From assembly GCA_017392525.1 (NCBI GenBank), contig JAFOVD010000017.1, positions 1 through 54,737 of the forward strand: a DNA stretch of 54,737 bases. The letters run 5' to 3'. Shown here in pieces: positions 9,315-17,953 of this stretch. Within the stretch, counting starts at the first letter, position 1. Each line of letters starts with the position of its first letter. The stretch comes from Lachnospiraceae bacterium (GTDB lineage: Bacteria > Bacillota > Clostridia > Lachnospirales > Lachnospiraceae). A model generated the notes under the pieces. The model worked only from the letters and a program-made list of their open reading frames with translations, was not told where the DNA came from and searched no databases. The translations under genes and the position numbers were made by a program.

Positions 9315-11780
9315 ATGAATAAGAAAGTATTAAAAACATTAGAATTTGATAAAGTAATTGAACAGTTAATCGAATTAGCTGCATCCGATAAAGGAAAAGA
9401 GTATTGTAGCAAATTGACTCCCATCTCCAACAAAGAGAAAATCAAGGAACGTCAAGCACAGACAAGCGATGCTCTTGGGCGATTGATTCGCGATGATCGA
9501 ATCTCCTTCGGCGGCATCCACGATATGTCACTTTACGCGAAACGCCTTGAAATCGGTGGAATGCTCAATGCCGGTGAGCTCTTAAAGGTAAGTAGCCTCT
9601 TAAGCATCACAAGCCGTGCAAAGAACTATGGGCGCCCGAAAAGAGACGATTTGCCCGTAGATAGCTTGCAGCATTTCTTTGCAGAATTAGAGCCTCACAC
9701 TCAGGTACGTGAAGAAATCGAGCGCTGTATCATTTCCGAAAGTGATATTGCAGACGATGCCAGTGCAGGTTTGAAATCCGTTCGCCGCGAGATGAACCTG
9801 ACAAACGAGAAGATTCGTAAGGAAATGAACAGTTTCCTCGCTGGTTCTAGTCGCGACTATCTCCAGGATGCTGTGATTACCATGCGTAATGGCAGATATT
9901 GCGTACCGGTCAAGGCAGAACACAAATCGCATATCAAGGGTATGGTTCACGACCAGTCCTCCACCGGAGCAACGCTATTCATAGAGCCAATGTCTGTTGT
10001 GAATTTAAATAACCAGCTTCGAGAACTAGAAATTGAGGAACAAAAGGAGATTGAAAAGGTCTTATCCGCACTTTCTCAGATGGTTTCTGAAGTGATGGAT
10101 TCCATCAAGCATAATTTCTATGTGCTTGCAGAACTGGATTTTATCTTTGCAAAAGGACGCCTTGCCCTCAAGATGAATGCCATCGAACCACATTTCAACA
10201 CCGATGGAATTATTCGATTAAAAGGAGCCCGACATCCTCTGCTGAATCCAGAACATGTCGTTCCTATTGATATTCACCTGGGAGATGACTTCAAGCAGCT
10301 AATTATTACCGGTCCAAATACCGGTGGTAAGACGGTTTCCCTGAAAACCTGCGGACTCTTAACTCTGATGGGACAATCCGGTCTTCATATTCCAGCGAAA
10401 TCAGAATCTGAACTGGCGATTTTCCACAATGTCTATGCCGATATTGGAGATGAACAGTCAATTGAACAGTCACTTTCTACCTTTAGTTCGCACATGACCA
10501 ATATTGTTCGTATTCTTCAGGGTGTCGATGCCAAGGATGACGGTGATGCGCTGGTACTCTTTGATGAATTATGTTCCGGAACGGATCCTTCCGAAGGTGC
10601 TGCTTTGGCCATGAGTATTCTTCAGAAATTACACGCGCTCGGCGTTCGCACCATGGCGACAACACACTATAGTGAATTAAAGGTCTATGCACTTTCAACT
10701 CCGGATGTGGAAAATGCAGCATGCGAATTCTCGCTCGAAACTCTGAGTCCTACTTATCGCCTGTTGATTGGTGTACCCGGCAAGAGTAACGCATTTGCCA
10801 TTTCCAAGAAACTGGGATTGTCAGATGATATCATTGAAGACGCTCGCTCCAAGATGACAGAAGATGACCAGTCCTTCGAGGATTTACTTGTTGACTTAGA
10901 GCAAAAACGTGTTCAGATGGAAAATGATCGTCTCACAATTGAATCTGAGAAGAAAGAAATCCAGGCGCTACGTCAGACTCTGGATTTAAAACAGCAGAAG
11001 ATTGATGAGCAACGTGCTACCATCATTCGAGATGCAAGCAAAGAAGCTGCGGATATTATCCGTGAAGCCAAGGAGACTGCGGATGAGACAATCCGTGCCT
11101 TTAACAAATTCAAATCTTCCAATCCTGATATCGCGGAAATGGAAAAGCGCAGACAGGAAGTTGGTAAGAAATTAAGCAAGGCACAGTCAAAATCCTTCCA
11201 GTCGCATAAACCGGCTGCATCATCTTCCACAAAGGCGGAAGATGTCCATATTGGTGACCGCGTAAAGGTTCTCAGCATGAATATGACCGGAACTGTTCAT
11301 ACTCTTCCAAATAAAAAGGGTGAACTGGTCGTTTCCATGGGTATTATAAAATCAACAGTTAAACTTTCGGATATTATTCTGATTGCTGACAATACAGACA
11401 CTACATTCAACGGTCAAGCTGTTGGTCAAGGCCATAAAATGCAAAAGAAACGTACTCCGGGCGCATATGGACGCCTCAGTAAGAATGGTCTTGGCGGCAA
11501 TACTTCTGGATCCGGTAAGTTTAGTAAAGCAGCTTCTATTTCAACCGAAATCAAACTACTTGGTTATACCTCCGATGAAGCTATCTCCATTCTGGATAAA
11601 TATCTTGATGATGCCTACCTATCTCACCTGACTTCTGTAAGAGTCGTACATGGTAAAGGAACAGGTGCTCTTAGAAAAGCAGTTCATCAGTATCTTAAAA
11701 AACAACCACATGTCAAAGACTATCATCTCGCTGAATTCGGCGAAGGAGATGCCGGCGTAACGATTGTTGAATTTAAATAA
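9315..11780 (+). CDS. mutS2: MutS2 family ATPase/endonuclease
   Basis: 821 aa; MutS2 proteins suppress recombination and in Firmicutes also act on collided ribosomes. The N-terminus (KVLKTLEFDKVIEQL) is canonical and fixes the start at 9315, although no Shine-Dalgarno sequence precedes it. Domains: MutS core and clamp (about 1-300), ATPase with Walker A GPNTGGKT near 333 and Walker B LVLFDELCSGTDP near 412, a charged coiled-coil (about 510-620) and a C-terminal Smr nuclease domain with the conserved VRVVHGKGTGALR. The mismatch-recognition domain of MutS is absent, as expected for MutS2. Single-gene unit with its own terminator. Confidence 0.95.
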   Translation: MNKKVLKTLEFDKVIEQLIELAASDKGKEYCSKLTPISNKEKIKERQAQTSDALGRLIRDDRISFGGIHDMSLYAKRLEIGGMLNAGELLKVSSLLSITSRAKNYGRPKRDDLPVDSLQHFFAELEPHTQVREEIERCIISESDIADDASAGLKSVRREMNLTNEKIRKEMNSFLAGSSRDYLQDAVITMRNGRYCVPVKAEHKSHIKGMVHDQSSTGATLFIEPMSVVNLNNQLRELEIEEQKEIEKVLSALSQMVSEVMDSIKHNFYVLAELDFIFAKGRLALKMNAIEPHFNTDGIIRLKGARHPLLNPEHVVPIDIHLGDDFKQLIITGPNTGGKTVSLKTCGLLTLMGQSGLHIPAKSESELAIFHNVYADIGDEQSIEQSLSTFSSHMTNIVRILQGVDAKDDGDALVLFDELCSGTDPSEGAALAMSILQKLHALGVRTMATTHYSELKVYALSTPDVENAACEFSLETLSPTYRLLIGVPGKSNAFAISKKLGLSDDIIEDARSKMTEDDQSFEDLLVDLEQKRVQMENDRLTIESEKKEIQALRQTLDLKQQKIDEQRATIIRDASKEAADIIREAKETADETIRAFNKFKSSNPDIAEMEKRRQEVGKKLSKAQSKSFQSHKPAASSSTKAEDVHIGDRVKVLSMNMTGTVHTLPNKKGELVVSMGIIKSTVKLSDIILIADNTDTTFNGQAVGQGHKMQKKRTPGAYGRLSKNGLGGNTSGSGKFSKAASISTEIKLLGYTSDEAISILDKYLDDAYLSHLTSVRVVHGKGTGALRKAVHQYLKKQPHVKDYHLAEFGEGDAGVTIVEFK

Positions 11781-11794
11781 ATCATAATACTAAA

Positions 11795-11826
11795 AAAAGT
11801 CCCGCAGGAAATCCTGCGGGACTTTT
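11795..11826. terminator. Bidirectional terminator between mutS2 and rplQ
   Basis: A 14-bp stem (AAAAGTCCCGCAGG and complement) with a 4-base loop, flanked by an A-run on the left and T-run on the right. It can end mutS2 on the plus strand and the long ribosomal operon, after rplQ, on the minus strand. Confidence 0.92.
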
Positions 11827-11841
11827 AAAATGCATTGTGGA

Positions 11842-12366
11842 TTAAACTAACTCAAGAACAACTTCAAGAGCACCATCACCCTTACGCTGACCAATCTTTA
11901 CGATTCTTGTGTAACCACCGTTACGGTTAGCATACTTAGGAGCGATTTCATCAAATAACATATTAGGTACGTTAACTGACTTTGTATCTCTCTTCTTGTC
12001 ACCCTTAGCTGTTACAGGATAGAGAACCTTGAGCATCTGACGACGAGCGTGCAGACGGGACGGCTGATCCTTCTTGATAGTCTTTTCAACTGTATCATAT
12101 ACAGTTACGTTCTTACCATCAACAACTTCCTTAACTCTCTTACCATTTGCGTCTTTCTTAGCAACCTTGCACTGTACAGTAACTTCATCGAAGTTATCCT
12201 TTTCCTTTACAGCTAATGCAATAAGACCTTCAGCAATCTTCTTAACTTCCTTAGCCTTAGCTTCAGTAGTGATGATTCTACCATTGTAAAGAAGGTTTGT
12301 TACCTGGTTTCTAAGTAAAGCTTTTCTCTGGGAAGATGTTCTTCCTAATTTTCTATATTTTGCCAT
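11842..12366 (-). CDS. rplQ: 50S ribosomal protein L17
   Basis: 174 aa from the ATG at 12366 ([20 protein letters not shown]), with GGAGG 8 nt upstream; a five-codon upstream extension to 12381 is not credible. L17 lines the exit of the peptide tunnel. Most bacterial L17 proteins are about 115-130 aa. The extra length here is a lysine-rich insertion at about residues 65-115 ([19 protein letters not shown] onward) between the conserved N-terminal helix region and the [14 protein letters not shown] block. The closing [15 protein letters not shown] motif is intact. Last gene of the operon. Confidence 0.96.
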   Translation of the reverse strand: MAKYRKLGRTSSQRKALLRNQVTNLLYNGRIITTEAKAKEVKKIAEGLIALAVKEKDNFDEVTVQCKVAKKDANGKRVKEVVDGKNVTVYDTVEKTIKKDQPSRLHARRQMLKVLYPVTAKGDKKRDTKSVNVPNMLFDEIAPKYANRNGGYTRIVKIGQRKGDGALEVVLELV

Positions 12367-12406
12367 TTTAATTTCCTCCATTTATTGGGTGGTACTACTT
12401 AACAAC

Positions 12407-12481
12407 GCTCGTCGGACTTATATGTTTAGCAGCTCATCTTTGCCACTCTGAGGTCCACCGATGGATGCTCGTCGGACTTAT
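12407..12481 (-). repeat. 15-bp direct repeat between rpoA and rplQ
   Basis: The 15-mer GCTCGTCGGACTTAT occurs at 12407-12421 and again at 12467-12481, exactly 60 bp apart, within the 142-bp gap between rpoA and rplQ. On the transcript it reads ATAAGTCCGACGAGC twice. The gap holds no ORF. I do not recognise a named leader. Confidence 0.7.
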
Positions 12482-12508
12482 CCCACCGGCAGTTCAAAGT
12501 ATATTAAC

Positions 12509-13468
12509 TTACTCTTCGCCGATGCGCAGAGAAAGTCCAAGTTCTTTCAACTTAGCCAGAACTTCGTCAAGAGACTTCTTACCTAAGTTACGTACCTTCA
12601 TCATCTCATCAGGTGACTTGTTACATAACTCTTCTACGGTATTGATTCCGGCTCTCTTTAAACAGTTGTAAGATCTTACAGATAACTCGAGTTCGTCGAT
12701 AGTCATCTCAAGAGCTTTTCCTGTTGTGTCGTCTGGCTTGTCTACCATGACATCAATTGACTTAGTATTTTCAGATAAGTCGATAAAGAGATTCAGGTGT
12801 TCATTTAATACCTTAGCAGCAAGGCTGACAGCCTCATCTGGTCCAAGAGTACCATTTGTATAAACATCTAATGTTAATTTATCGAAATCTGTCACCTGAC
12901 CTACACGAGTATTCTCAACCTTTAAGTTTACTCTTTCGATTGGTGTATAAATACTATCAACAGCGATTACACCGATTGGTGTATCATCGTTCTTGTTCTT
13001 GTCAGCTCCAACATAACCTCTACCATTTGTGATAGTAAGATCCATGTATAATCTGCTATCATTGCCACCGTTTAAATTAGCGATAACAAGATCCGGGTTG
13101 ATGATTTCAATATCAGAGTCAACATGAATATCACCAGCAGTTACTGGACCCTCGCCTTCGAAGTCGATATAAGCCTTCTTAGGTTCGTCGGAAGTACTGT
13201 TGTTTCTCAGAGCTAATTGTTTGATGTTCATGATAATCTCAGTGACATCTTCCTTAACTCCTGGAATAGAACTGAATTCGTGTAATACTCCGTCAATCTT
13301 GACCTGGCTTACTGCAGTTCCTGGTAAGGATGACAGCATAATTCTACGAAGAGAATTTCCGAGTGTTGTACCATATCCTCTTTCGAGTGGCTCTACAACA
13401 AATCTGCCGTACTTTTTGTCTTCTGAGATTTCAGCAATCTCGATGTTTGGTTTTTCGAAATCGAACAC
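12509..13468 (-). CDS. rpoA: RNA polymerase alpha subunit
   Basis: 319 aa, complete. The N-terminal assembly domain has the [13 protein letters not shown] motif. The C-terminal domain (about 245-310) carries the helix-hairpin-helix with [19 protein letters not shown] and [11 protein letters not shown], which contacts UP elements and activators. The start is GTG at 13468, preceded by AAGGAGG. It lies between rpsD and rplQ as in other Firmicutes alpha operons. Confidence 0.97.
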   Translation of the reverse strand: MFDFEKPNIEIAEISEDKKYGRFVVEPLERGYGTTLGNSLRRIMLSSLPGTAVSQVKIDGVLHEFSSIPGVKEDVTEIIMNIKQLALRNNSTSDEPKKAYIDFEGEGPVTAGDIHVDSDIEIINPDLVIANLNGGNDSRLYMDLTITNGRGYVGADKNKNDDTPIGVIAVDSIYTPIERVNLKVENTRVGQVTDFDKLTLDVYTNGTLGPDEAVSLAAKVLNEHLNLFIDLSENTKSIDVMVDKPDDTTGKALEMTIDELELSVRSYNCLKRAGINTVEELCNKSPDEMMKVRNLGKKSLDEVLAKLKELGLSLRIGEE

Positions 13469-13531
13469 TATAAAAGCCCTCCTTCTAAATATTTAATCCG
13501 GCATACGCCGATACTAATCAATCAGTACTTA

Positions 13532-14125
13532 TTACTTAGAGTATAACTCGACGATAAGCATTTCATCAACAGGAACGTCGATCTGATCTCTAGAAGGTAA
13601 TTCTTTTACAGTAACCTTGAAGTTATCTGCATCGCAATCTAACCATTCAGGTACTACTCTACCTGTAGTTACTTCTGCGATATCCTTAAATCTCTGAAGT
13701 CCCTTCTTCTTTTCAGCAACTTCGATTACATCTCCAGCCTTAACAAGGTATGAAGGGATGTTTACTCTCTTACCGTTTACAAGGAACATCTTGTGTCCTA
13801 CTACCTGACGAGCTTCTCTTCTTGTACGAGCAAAACCTGCGCGGAATACTACGTTGTCAAGACGGCTCTCAAGGATAGTCATAAGGTTTTCACCAGTCAT
13901 ACCCTTCTGGTTATCAGCCTTTGTATAATAGTTACGGAAAGGTTTCTCAAGTACACCATAGATGAACTTAGCCTTCTGCTTTTCACGTAACTGCAGACCG
14001 TATTCGGATTTCTTTCTTCTTCCGTTATTGGACTGTCTTTTTGATTTTTTATCTACTCCTAAATATACAGGATCTAAATCAAGAGATCTGCATCTCTTAA
14101 GAATAGGTGTCTTATTTACTGCCAT
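13532..14125 (-). CDS. rpsD: 30S ribosomal protein S4
   Basis: 197 aa; a primary 16S rRNA binder that helps nucleate 30S assembly. The S4 RNA-binding domain covers about 90-155 (SRLDNVVFRAGFARTRREAR). The N-terminus has one cysteine only, so this is the zinc-free form. In several bacteria S4 represses its own operon; I see no obvious S4 leader directly before this gene. SD GGAGGATT precedes the ATG. Confidence 0.97.
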   Translation of the reverse strand: MAVNKTPILKRCRSLDLDPVYLGVDKKSKRQSNNGRRKKSEYGLQLREKQKAKFIYGVLEKPFRNYYTKADNQKGMTGENLMTILESRLDNVVFRAGFARTRREARQVVGHKMFLVNGKRVNIPSYLVKAGDVIEVAEKKKGLQRFKDIAEVTTGRVVPEWLDCDADNFKVTVKELPSRDQIDVPVDEMLIVELYSK

Positions 14126-14142
14126 TTTCGATAATCCTCCTA

Positions 14143-14535
14143 TTAGACTCTTCTACGCTTTGGTGGACGACAACCATTGTGTGGTACAGGTGTTACATCC
14201 TTGATACTTGTTACTTCAAGTCCGCTAGCAGCGAGTGCACGGATTGCAGCTTCTCTACCTGAACCAGGTCCCTTAACGAATACATCTACTGTCTTTAATC
14301 CATGAGGGAGAGCTGCCTTTGTAGCTGTCTCTGCTGCAACCTGAGCAGCATATGGAGTAGATTTTCTTGAACCTCTAAATCCTAAGCCACCTGCACTTGC
14401 CCATGAAAGAGCGTTACCCTGTGCATCTGTTAATGTAACAATAGTGTTGTTAAAAGATGCCTGGATATGTGCCTGGCCATGTTCAACGTTTTTCTTTACA
14501 CGCTTTTTTGTCACTTTCTTTGTAACTTTAGCCAT
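14143..14535 (-). CDS. rpsK: 30S ribosomal protein S11
   Basis: 130 aa, on the 30S platform near the E site. Conserved blocks: [40 protein letters not shown], and the C-terminal [18 protein letters not shown]. Follows rpsM by 63 bp and precedes rpsD by 17 bp. Confidence 0.97.
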   Translation of the reverse strand: MAKVTKKVTKKRVKKNVEHGQAHIQASFNNTIVTLTDAQGNALSWASAGGLGFRGSRKSTPYAAQVAAETATKAALPHGLKTVDVFVKGPGSGREAAIRALAASGLEVTSIKDVTPVPHNGCRPPKRRRV

Positions 14536-14598
14536 ATCTAAACTAACCTACTTTCTTAAAATTAAAATTAATGTTTTCTCTATCTATGAAGAAATAAA

Positions 14599-14967
14599 TT
14601 ACTTCTTCTTGTTTGCGATAGTCTTCTTAGGACCCTTACGAGTTCTAGCGTTTGTCTTAGTCTTCTGACCACGAACTGGAAGACCACGTCTATGACGGAT
14701 ACCACGATAGCATCCAATTTCCTGTAATCTCTTAATGTTAAGAGCTACATCTCTTCTTAAATCACCTTCTACCATCATTGTTTCATCAATGACAGCTGCG
14801 ATTCTCTTTACTTCATCATCTGTAAGGTCCTTAACACGTGTGCTAGGGTCAACCTTTGCAGACTCAAGAATCTTAGTTGCGCTTACTCTACCGATTCCGT
14901 AGATGTAAGTTAAACCGATCTCAATTCGCTTATCTCTTGGTAAATCTACACCTGCGATACGAGCCAT
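14599..14967 (-). CDS. rpsM: 30S ribosomal protein S13
   Basis: 122 aa, in the head of the 30S subunit where it contacts L5 and t[23 protein letters not shown] starts it; the [20 protein letters not shown] tail is standard. The gene is preceded by a 173-bp gap (14968-15140) with two small hairpins, unusually long for this operon. Confidence 0.97.
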   Translation of the reverse strand: MARIAGVDLPRDKRIEIGLTYIYGIGRVSATKILESAKVDPSTRVKDLTDDEVKRIAAVIDETMMVEGDLRRDVALNIKRLQEIGCYRGIRHRRGLPVRGQKTKTNARTRKGPKKTIANKKK

Positions 14968-15140
14968 GTTTTCTTTCCTCCATCAAATTCAATTTCTTGC
15001 GTAAAACACGCTTTTGTTGCTTATCATTCTCGGTATGTAAAGAATGAAAATGCGTAGTGAATCTTAAATATGTATAAATTATGATATCAACATATTTCTA
15101 TGTTGCAGCCGCACATAATAAATACTAAAACGACAGTCGA
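14968..15140 (-). promoter_or_regulatory. Structured rpmJ-rpsM spacer
   Basis: This AT-rich gap holds a perfect hairpin at 15088-15105 (7-bp stem CAACATA/TATGTTG; the RNA loop reads GAAA, a GNRA tetraloop) and a small one near 14999-15011 (GCGT/ACGC). There is no T-tract, so these look like RNA processing or stability elements rather than terminators. No ORF. Confidence 0.4.
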
Positions 15141-15254
15141 TTAACCCTGTCTCTGCTTGTGTTTAGGGTTTTCGCAAATAATACGAACTCTACCCTTTCT
15201 CTTGATAACCTTGCACTTTTCGCAAATAGGTTTAACTGATGATCTAACCTTCAC
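15141..15254 (-). CDS. rpmJ: 50S ribosomal protein L36
   Basis: 37 aa. It starts at a GTG (15254) with AAAGGAGG upstream and ends at TAA 15141-15143. The translation opens [20 protein letters not shown] and ends in [10 protein letters not shown]. The zinc ligands C-x2-C, then C and H, are present, so it is the zinc-binding form. First gene after a strong internal promoter at 15389-15417. Confidence 0.95.
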   Translation of the reverse strand: MKVRSSVKPICEKCKVIKRKGRVRIICENPKHKQRQG

Positions 15255-15296
15255 GGGAAATCCTCCTTTCCACAATGCATGTTTCTTCTATATATT

Positions 15297-15370
15297 AAAA
15301 ACAGTTTTCTCTTGCAACTCTAGAAAACCTGTTTTTGACGCACAAAAACGGGAAATGTTTACCATTCCCG
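15297..15370 (-). terminator. Tandem hairpins in the rpmJ leader (possible attenuator)
   Basis: On the transcript from the 15389-15417 promoter, a hairpin starts about 12 nt after the predicted start (15349-15370: CGGGAATG pairs CATTTCCCG with one bulge, followed by TTTTTG). A second hairpin follows (15297-15336: AAAAACAGGTTTTCT pairs AGAAAACTGTTTTT with one bulge, then AATAT). The first has the form of an intrinsic terminator. It could also end read-through from infA. Confidence 0.6.
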
Positions 15371-15388
15371 AAAAAACGTCCGTTTAAC

Positions 15389-15417
15389 ATTATAGCGAGT
15401 AGTGTAGAAAATGTCAA
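15389..15417 (-). promoter_or_regulatory. Consensus promoter for the rpmJ-rplQ segment
   Basis: On the minus strand TTGACA (15412-15417), 17 bases, TATAAT (15389-15394): a perfect match to the sigma-A consensus in both boxes and spacing. It lies directly after the infA stop codon and would drive rpmJ, rpsM, rpsK, rpsD, rpoA and rplQ in addition to read-through from the S10 promoter. Confidence 0.9.
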
Positions 15418-15420
15418 CGC

Positions 15421-15639
15421 CTATTTATCTCTCCAGATAATTCTGCCCTTTGTAAGGTCATATGGTGACATTTCAATTGTTACCTTATCGCCTGGAAGGA
15501 TTCGAATATAATTCATACGAAGTTTTCCACTGATATGAGCCAAGATCTGGAGACCATTTTCTAGCTCAACCTGGAACATAGCGTTTGGTAATTTCTCAAC
15601 CACGGTTCCTTCTACTTCAATTACATCTGCTTTTGACAA
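15421..15639 (-). CDS. infA: Translation initiation factor IF-1
   Basis: 72 aa, one OB-fold ([40 protein letters not shown]), binds the A site of the 30S subunit. The start codon is TTG at 15639 with AGGAGG 7 nt upstream, and it overlaps the last 19 bases of the KOW gene. The overlap suggests translational coupling. Confidence 0.96.
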   Translation of the reverse strand: MSKADVIEVEGTVVEKLPNAMFQVELENGLQILAHISGKLRMNYIRILPGDKVTIEMSPYDLTKGRIIWRDK

Positions 15640-15893
15640 CTTTCTTCCTCCTGATATAATCTTAAAATCTCCGAAACTAATGAATCACTCAATTCAGAAT
15701 GTCCCTCAATCAAATCTCTAATTTTTTGAGGCAGACGCTTTATTACTTGAACATGCATCTTCTTCTTTACTTTCGGATGTTCCATTGTCTTAGTCCGGCC
15801 ATTTACTAATGTGACCAGATCAGTTTCTTCTTTTATAACGACATATACATGATTTTTATCATGTCCTGCCAACGACTTAGCGAGAACTATCAT
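15621..15893 (-). CDS. KOW-domain RNA-binding protein (L14e-like)
   Basis: 90 aa. The first half has a KOW-like beta pattern ([20 protein letters not shown], then [20 protein letters not shown]), as in the small proteins annotated as L14e/L6e/L27e-like in Clostridia, always near infA. The second half is basic and then acidic. Role unknown; a ribosome-associated RNA binder is inferred from domain and location. It follows adk by 14 bp and overlaps infA by 19 bp. Confidence 0.85.
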   Translation of the reverse strand: MIVLAKSLAGHDKNHVYVVIKEETDLVTLVNGRTKTMEHPKVKKKMHVQVIKRLPQKIRDLIEGHSELSDSLVSEILRLYQEEESCQKQM

Positions 15894-15907
15894 ATTCTCT
15901 ACCTATC

Positions 15908-16549
15908 TTATCCTAAAATCATTACGATATCCTGGAATACGCCTTCAAAATCCTTGGTTCCATCAACGGAACGAAGAATTCCCTGATTATTATAGTAATC
16001 AATCAGAGGCTGAGTCTGTTCATGATATACGTCAAGTCTCTTCTTTACTGTTTCAGGCTTATCATCTTCACGCTGTACAAGTTCGCTACCACAATTATCA
16101 CAAATTCCTTCGCTCTTAGGTGGAATTGTAACAATATGATATGTAGCTCCGCACTTTAAGCAAGCACGTCTACCTGACATACGATCAATAATATTATCAT
16201 CTGCAACATCAACATTGATAGCGTAATCCATTGACTGTCCCATAGCCTTAAGTGCCTTATCTAAAGCTTCAGCCTGTGGGATTGTTCTTGGGAAACCATC
16301 AAGAATAAATCCGTTGCTGCAGTCATCCTTCTGAATACGATCTGTAACCAGATCACATGTCAATTCATCCGGAACTAAAAGTCCCTGATCCATGTATTCC
16401 TTAGCTTTTTTACCAAGTTCTGTGTTGTTCTTGATATTAGCACGGAAAATATCGCCAGTAGAGATATGTGGGATATTATATTTTTCAGCAATTTTCTTAG
16501 CCTGTGTACCTTTACCCGCTCCCGGAGCGCCTAACATGATGATTTTCAT
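15908..16549 (-). CDS. adk: Adenylate kinase
   Basis: 213 aa; converts AMP and ATP to two ADP. P-loop [10 protein letters not shown] at residues 7-16, AMP-binding [14 protein letters not shown] motif, and a zinc-type LID with CLKCGATYH and GICDNCG (four cysteines), as in Gram-positive enzymes. The ATG at 16549 has AGGAGA close upstream. It lies between secY and the KOW gene; methionine aminopeptidase, usually next, is absent. Confidence 0.97.
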   Translation of the reverse strand: MKIIMLGAPGAGKGTQAKKIAEKYNIPHISTGDIFRANIKNNTELGKKAKEYMDQGLLVPDELTCDLVTDRIQKDDCSNGFILDGFPRTIPQAEALDKALKAMGQSMDYAINVDVADDNIIDRMSGRRACLKCGATYHIVTIPPKSEGICDNCGSELVQREDDKPETVKKRLDVYHEQTQPLIDYYNNQGILRSVDGTKDFEGVFQDIVMILG

Positions 16550-16553
16550 AAAA

Positions 16554-16609
16554 ATCTCCTTATAAATCTATAGGAGATACTGCGCCTATAGGCAGTACCT
16601 CCATAGATT
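16554..16609 (-). promoter_or_regulatory. Hairpin with possible alternative pairing at the adk ribosome binding site
   Basis: Between secY and adk the transcript forms a long stem (16565-16609): AATCTAT and GGAG pair with CTCC and ATAGATT, then ACTGC pairs GCAGT. The segment ATCTCCT inside its 3' arm (16578-16572) is also perfectly complementary to AGGAGAT (16560-16554), which contains the adk Shine-Dalgarno sequence. The two pairings exclude each other. No T-tract follows. Confidence 0.45.
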
Positions 16610-16627
16610 AATTAGTATAGTAACTAT

Positions 16628-17953
16628 TTACTCACTCAAAAATCCCTTATAATTACGAACCATCATCTGGGATTCGATCTGCTTTAATGTCTCAATCGTT
16701 ACACCTACAATAATAATGATAGATGTACCACCGAATGATAAGTCAGCACTGAATACTCCGTTGAAGAAGATTGGAATCAGTGATACAAATGTAAGACCGA
16801 TTGCACCAATCAAAATCACGTAATTCAGGATTGACTGCAGATAATCGGAGGTTGGTTTTCCAGGTCTAATACCCGGGATAAATCCACCCTGGCGTTTAAT
16901 ATTGTCTGCAATTTCAAGTGGGTTAAATGTAATGGATGTATAGAAATAAGCGAATGCAATGATTAAAACAACATATACAATTACGCCAATTGAATAAATC
17001 CAATTACTTGGGTCGAACCAGTTTGACTGGGACATTCCCTTCAGAACTTTACTCCAGAAACCATTTCCATTGCCCTTACCAAGTAAGCTTGCAATAATAA
17101 CCGGTGTCTGTAAAAGTGACTGAGCGAAAATAACCGGCATAACACCACCTGTATTAACCTTAAGCGGAATATGAGTAGATGCTCCACCGTATGTCTTACG
17201 TCCCTGTACTTTTTTCGAGTACTGAACTGGAATTCTACGCTCTGCATCCTGTAGATAAACTACAACGACAACAGTAGCTAAAATAATGGCTGCAATAACT
17301 ACAGCTGACAGTATTCCACGAGAAACTGCCTTACCTGAGATGAACTGCTTATAAAGCGTTGTCATATCGGATGGGATTCTGGAAATAATATTGATCAAAA
17401 GAACAATAGAAATACCATTACCAACACCCTTTTCAGTAATACGCTCACCAATCCACATAAGAACTGTTGAACCAGCTGTCAGTACAGTCACAACAAGAAT
17501 AATTGCTACAGCGATTTCCCATTTAGCATCACCTGTATTTAAGTATCCCTGTCTGTAAAAACCAATCGCCATCGCGGTTGACTCCATAAGAGCCAAACCA
17601 ACAGTCACCAGACGTGTAATCTGTGTGATCTTCTTTCGTCCTTCTTCCCCGTCTCTCTGCAGTTCTTCTAACTTAGGAAAAGCTATAGTTAAAAGCTGCA
17701 TGATGATAGATGAAGTGATGTATGGAGTAATTGACAATGCAAAAACTGACATAGACTCAAAAGATCCACCGGTGATGGCATCAAAGAAATTCATGCCATC
17801 ACCGCCGGAAAACAATTGAGAAAAAACATCACTATCAACTCCAGGAACCGGAAGTTCAGATCCGATTCGAACAACGATCAGCATTAAGAATGTGAAAATA
17901 ATTCTTCCACGTAAATCTTTTATTTTGAATGCGTTGCGGAGTGTTTTGAACAT
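16628..17953 (-). CDS. secY: Preprotein translocase subunit SecY
   Basis: 441 aa, ten membrane helices, the channel of the Sec translocon. Typical stretches: RIGSELPVPGVDSDVF after helix 1, GSFESMSVFALSITPYITSS (plug and helix 2), GERITEKGVGNGISI, and IRPGKPTSDYL near the C-terminal third. Start codon overlaps the rplO stop by one base (TAATG). Confidence 0.97.
   Translation of the reverse strand: MFKTLRNAFKIKDLRGRIIFTFLMLIVVRIGSELPVPGVDSDVFSQLFSGGDGMNFFDAITGGSFESMSVFALSITPYITSSIIMQLLTIAFPKLEELQRDGEEGRKKITQITRLVTVGLALMESTAMAIGFYRQGYLNTGDAKWEIAVAIILVVTVLTAGSTVLMWIGERITEKGVGNGISIVLLINIISRIPSDMTTLYKQFISGKAVSRGILSAVVIAAIILATVVVVVYLQDAERRIPVQYSKKVQGRKTYGGASTHIPLKVNTGGVMPVIFAQSLLQTPVIIASLLGKGNGNGFWSKVLKGMSQSNWFDPSNWIYSIGVIVYVVLIIAFAYFYTSITFNPLEIADNIKRQGGFIPGIRPGKPTSDYLQSILNYVILIGAIGLTFVSLIPIFFNGVFSADLSFGGTSIIIIVGVTIETLKQIESQMMVRNYKGFLSE

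Noticed and set aside
12407-12481. Repeats in the rpoA-rplQ gap considered as a CRISPR fragment
   Set aside because: Only two units, 15 bp long, no cas genes and no further spacers.
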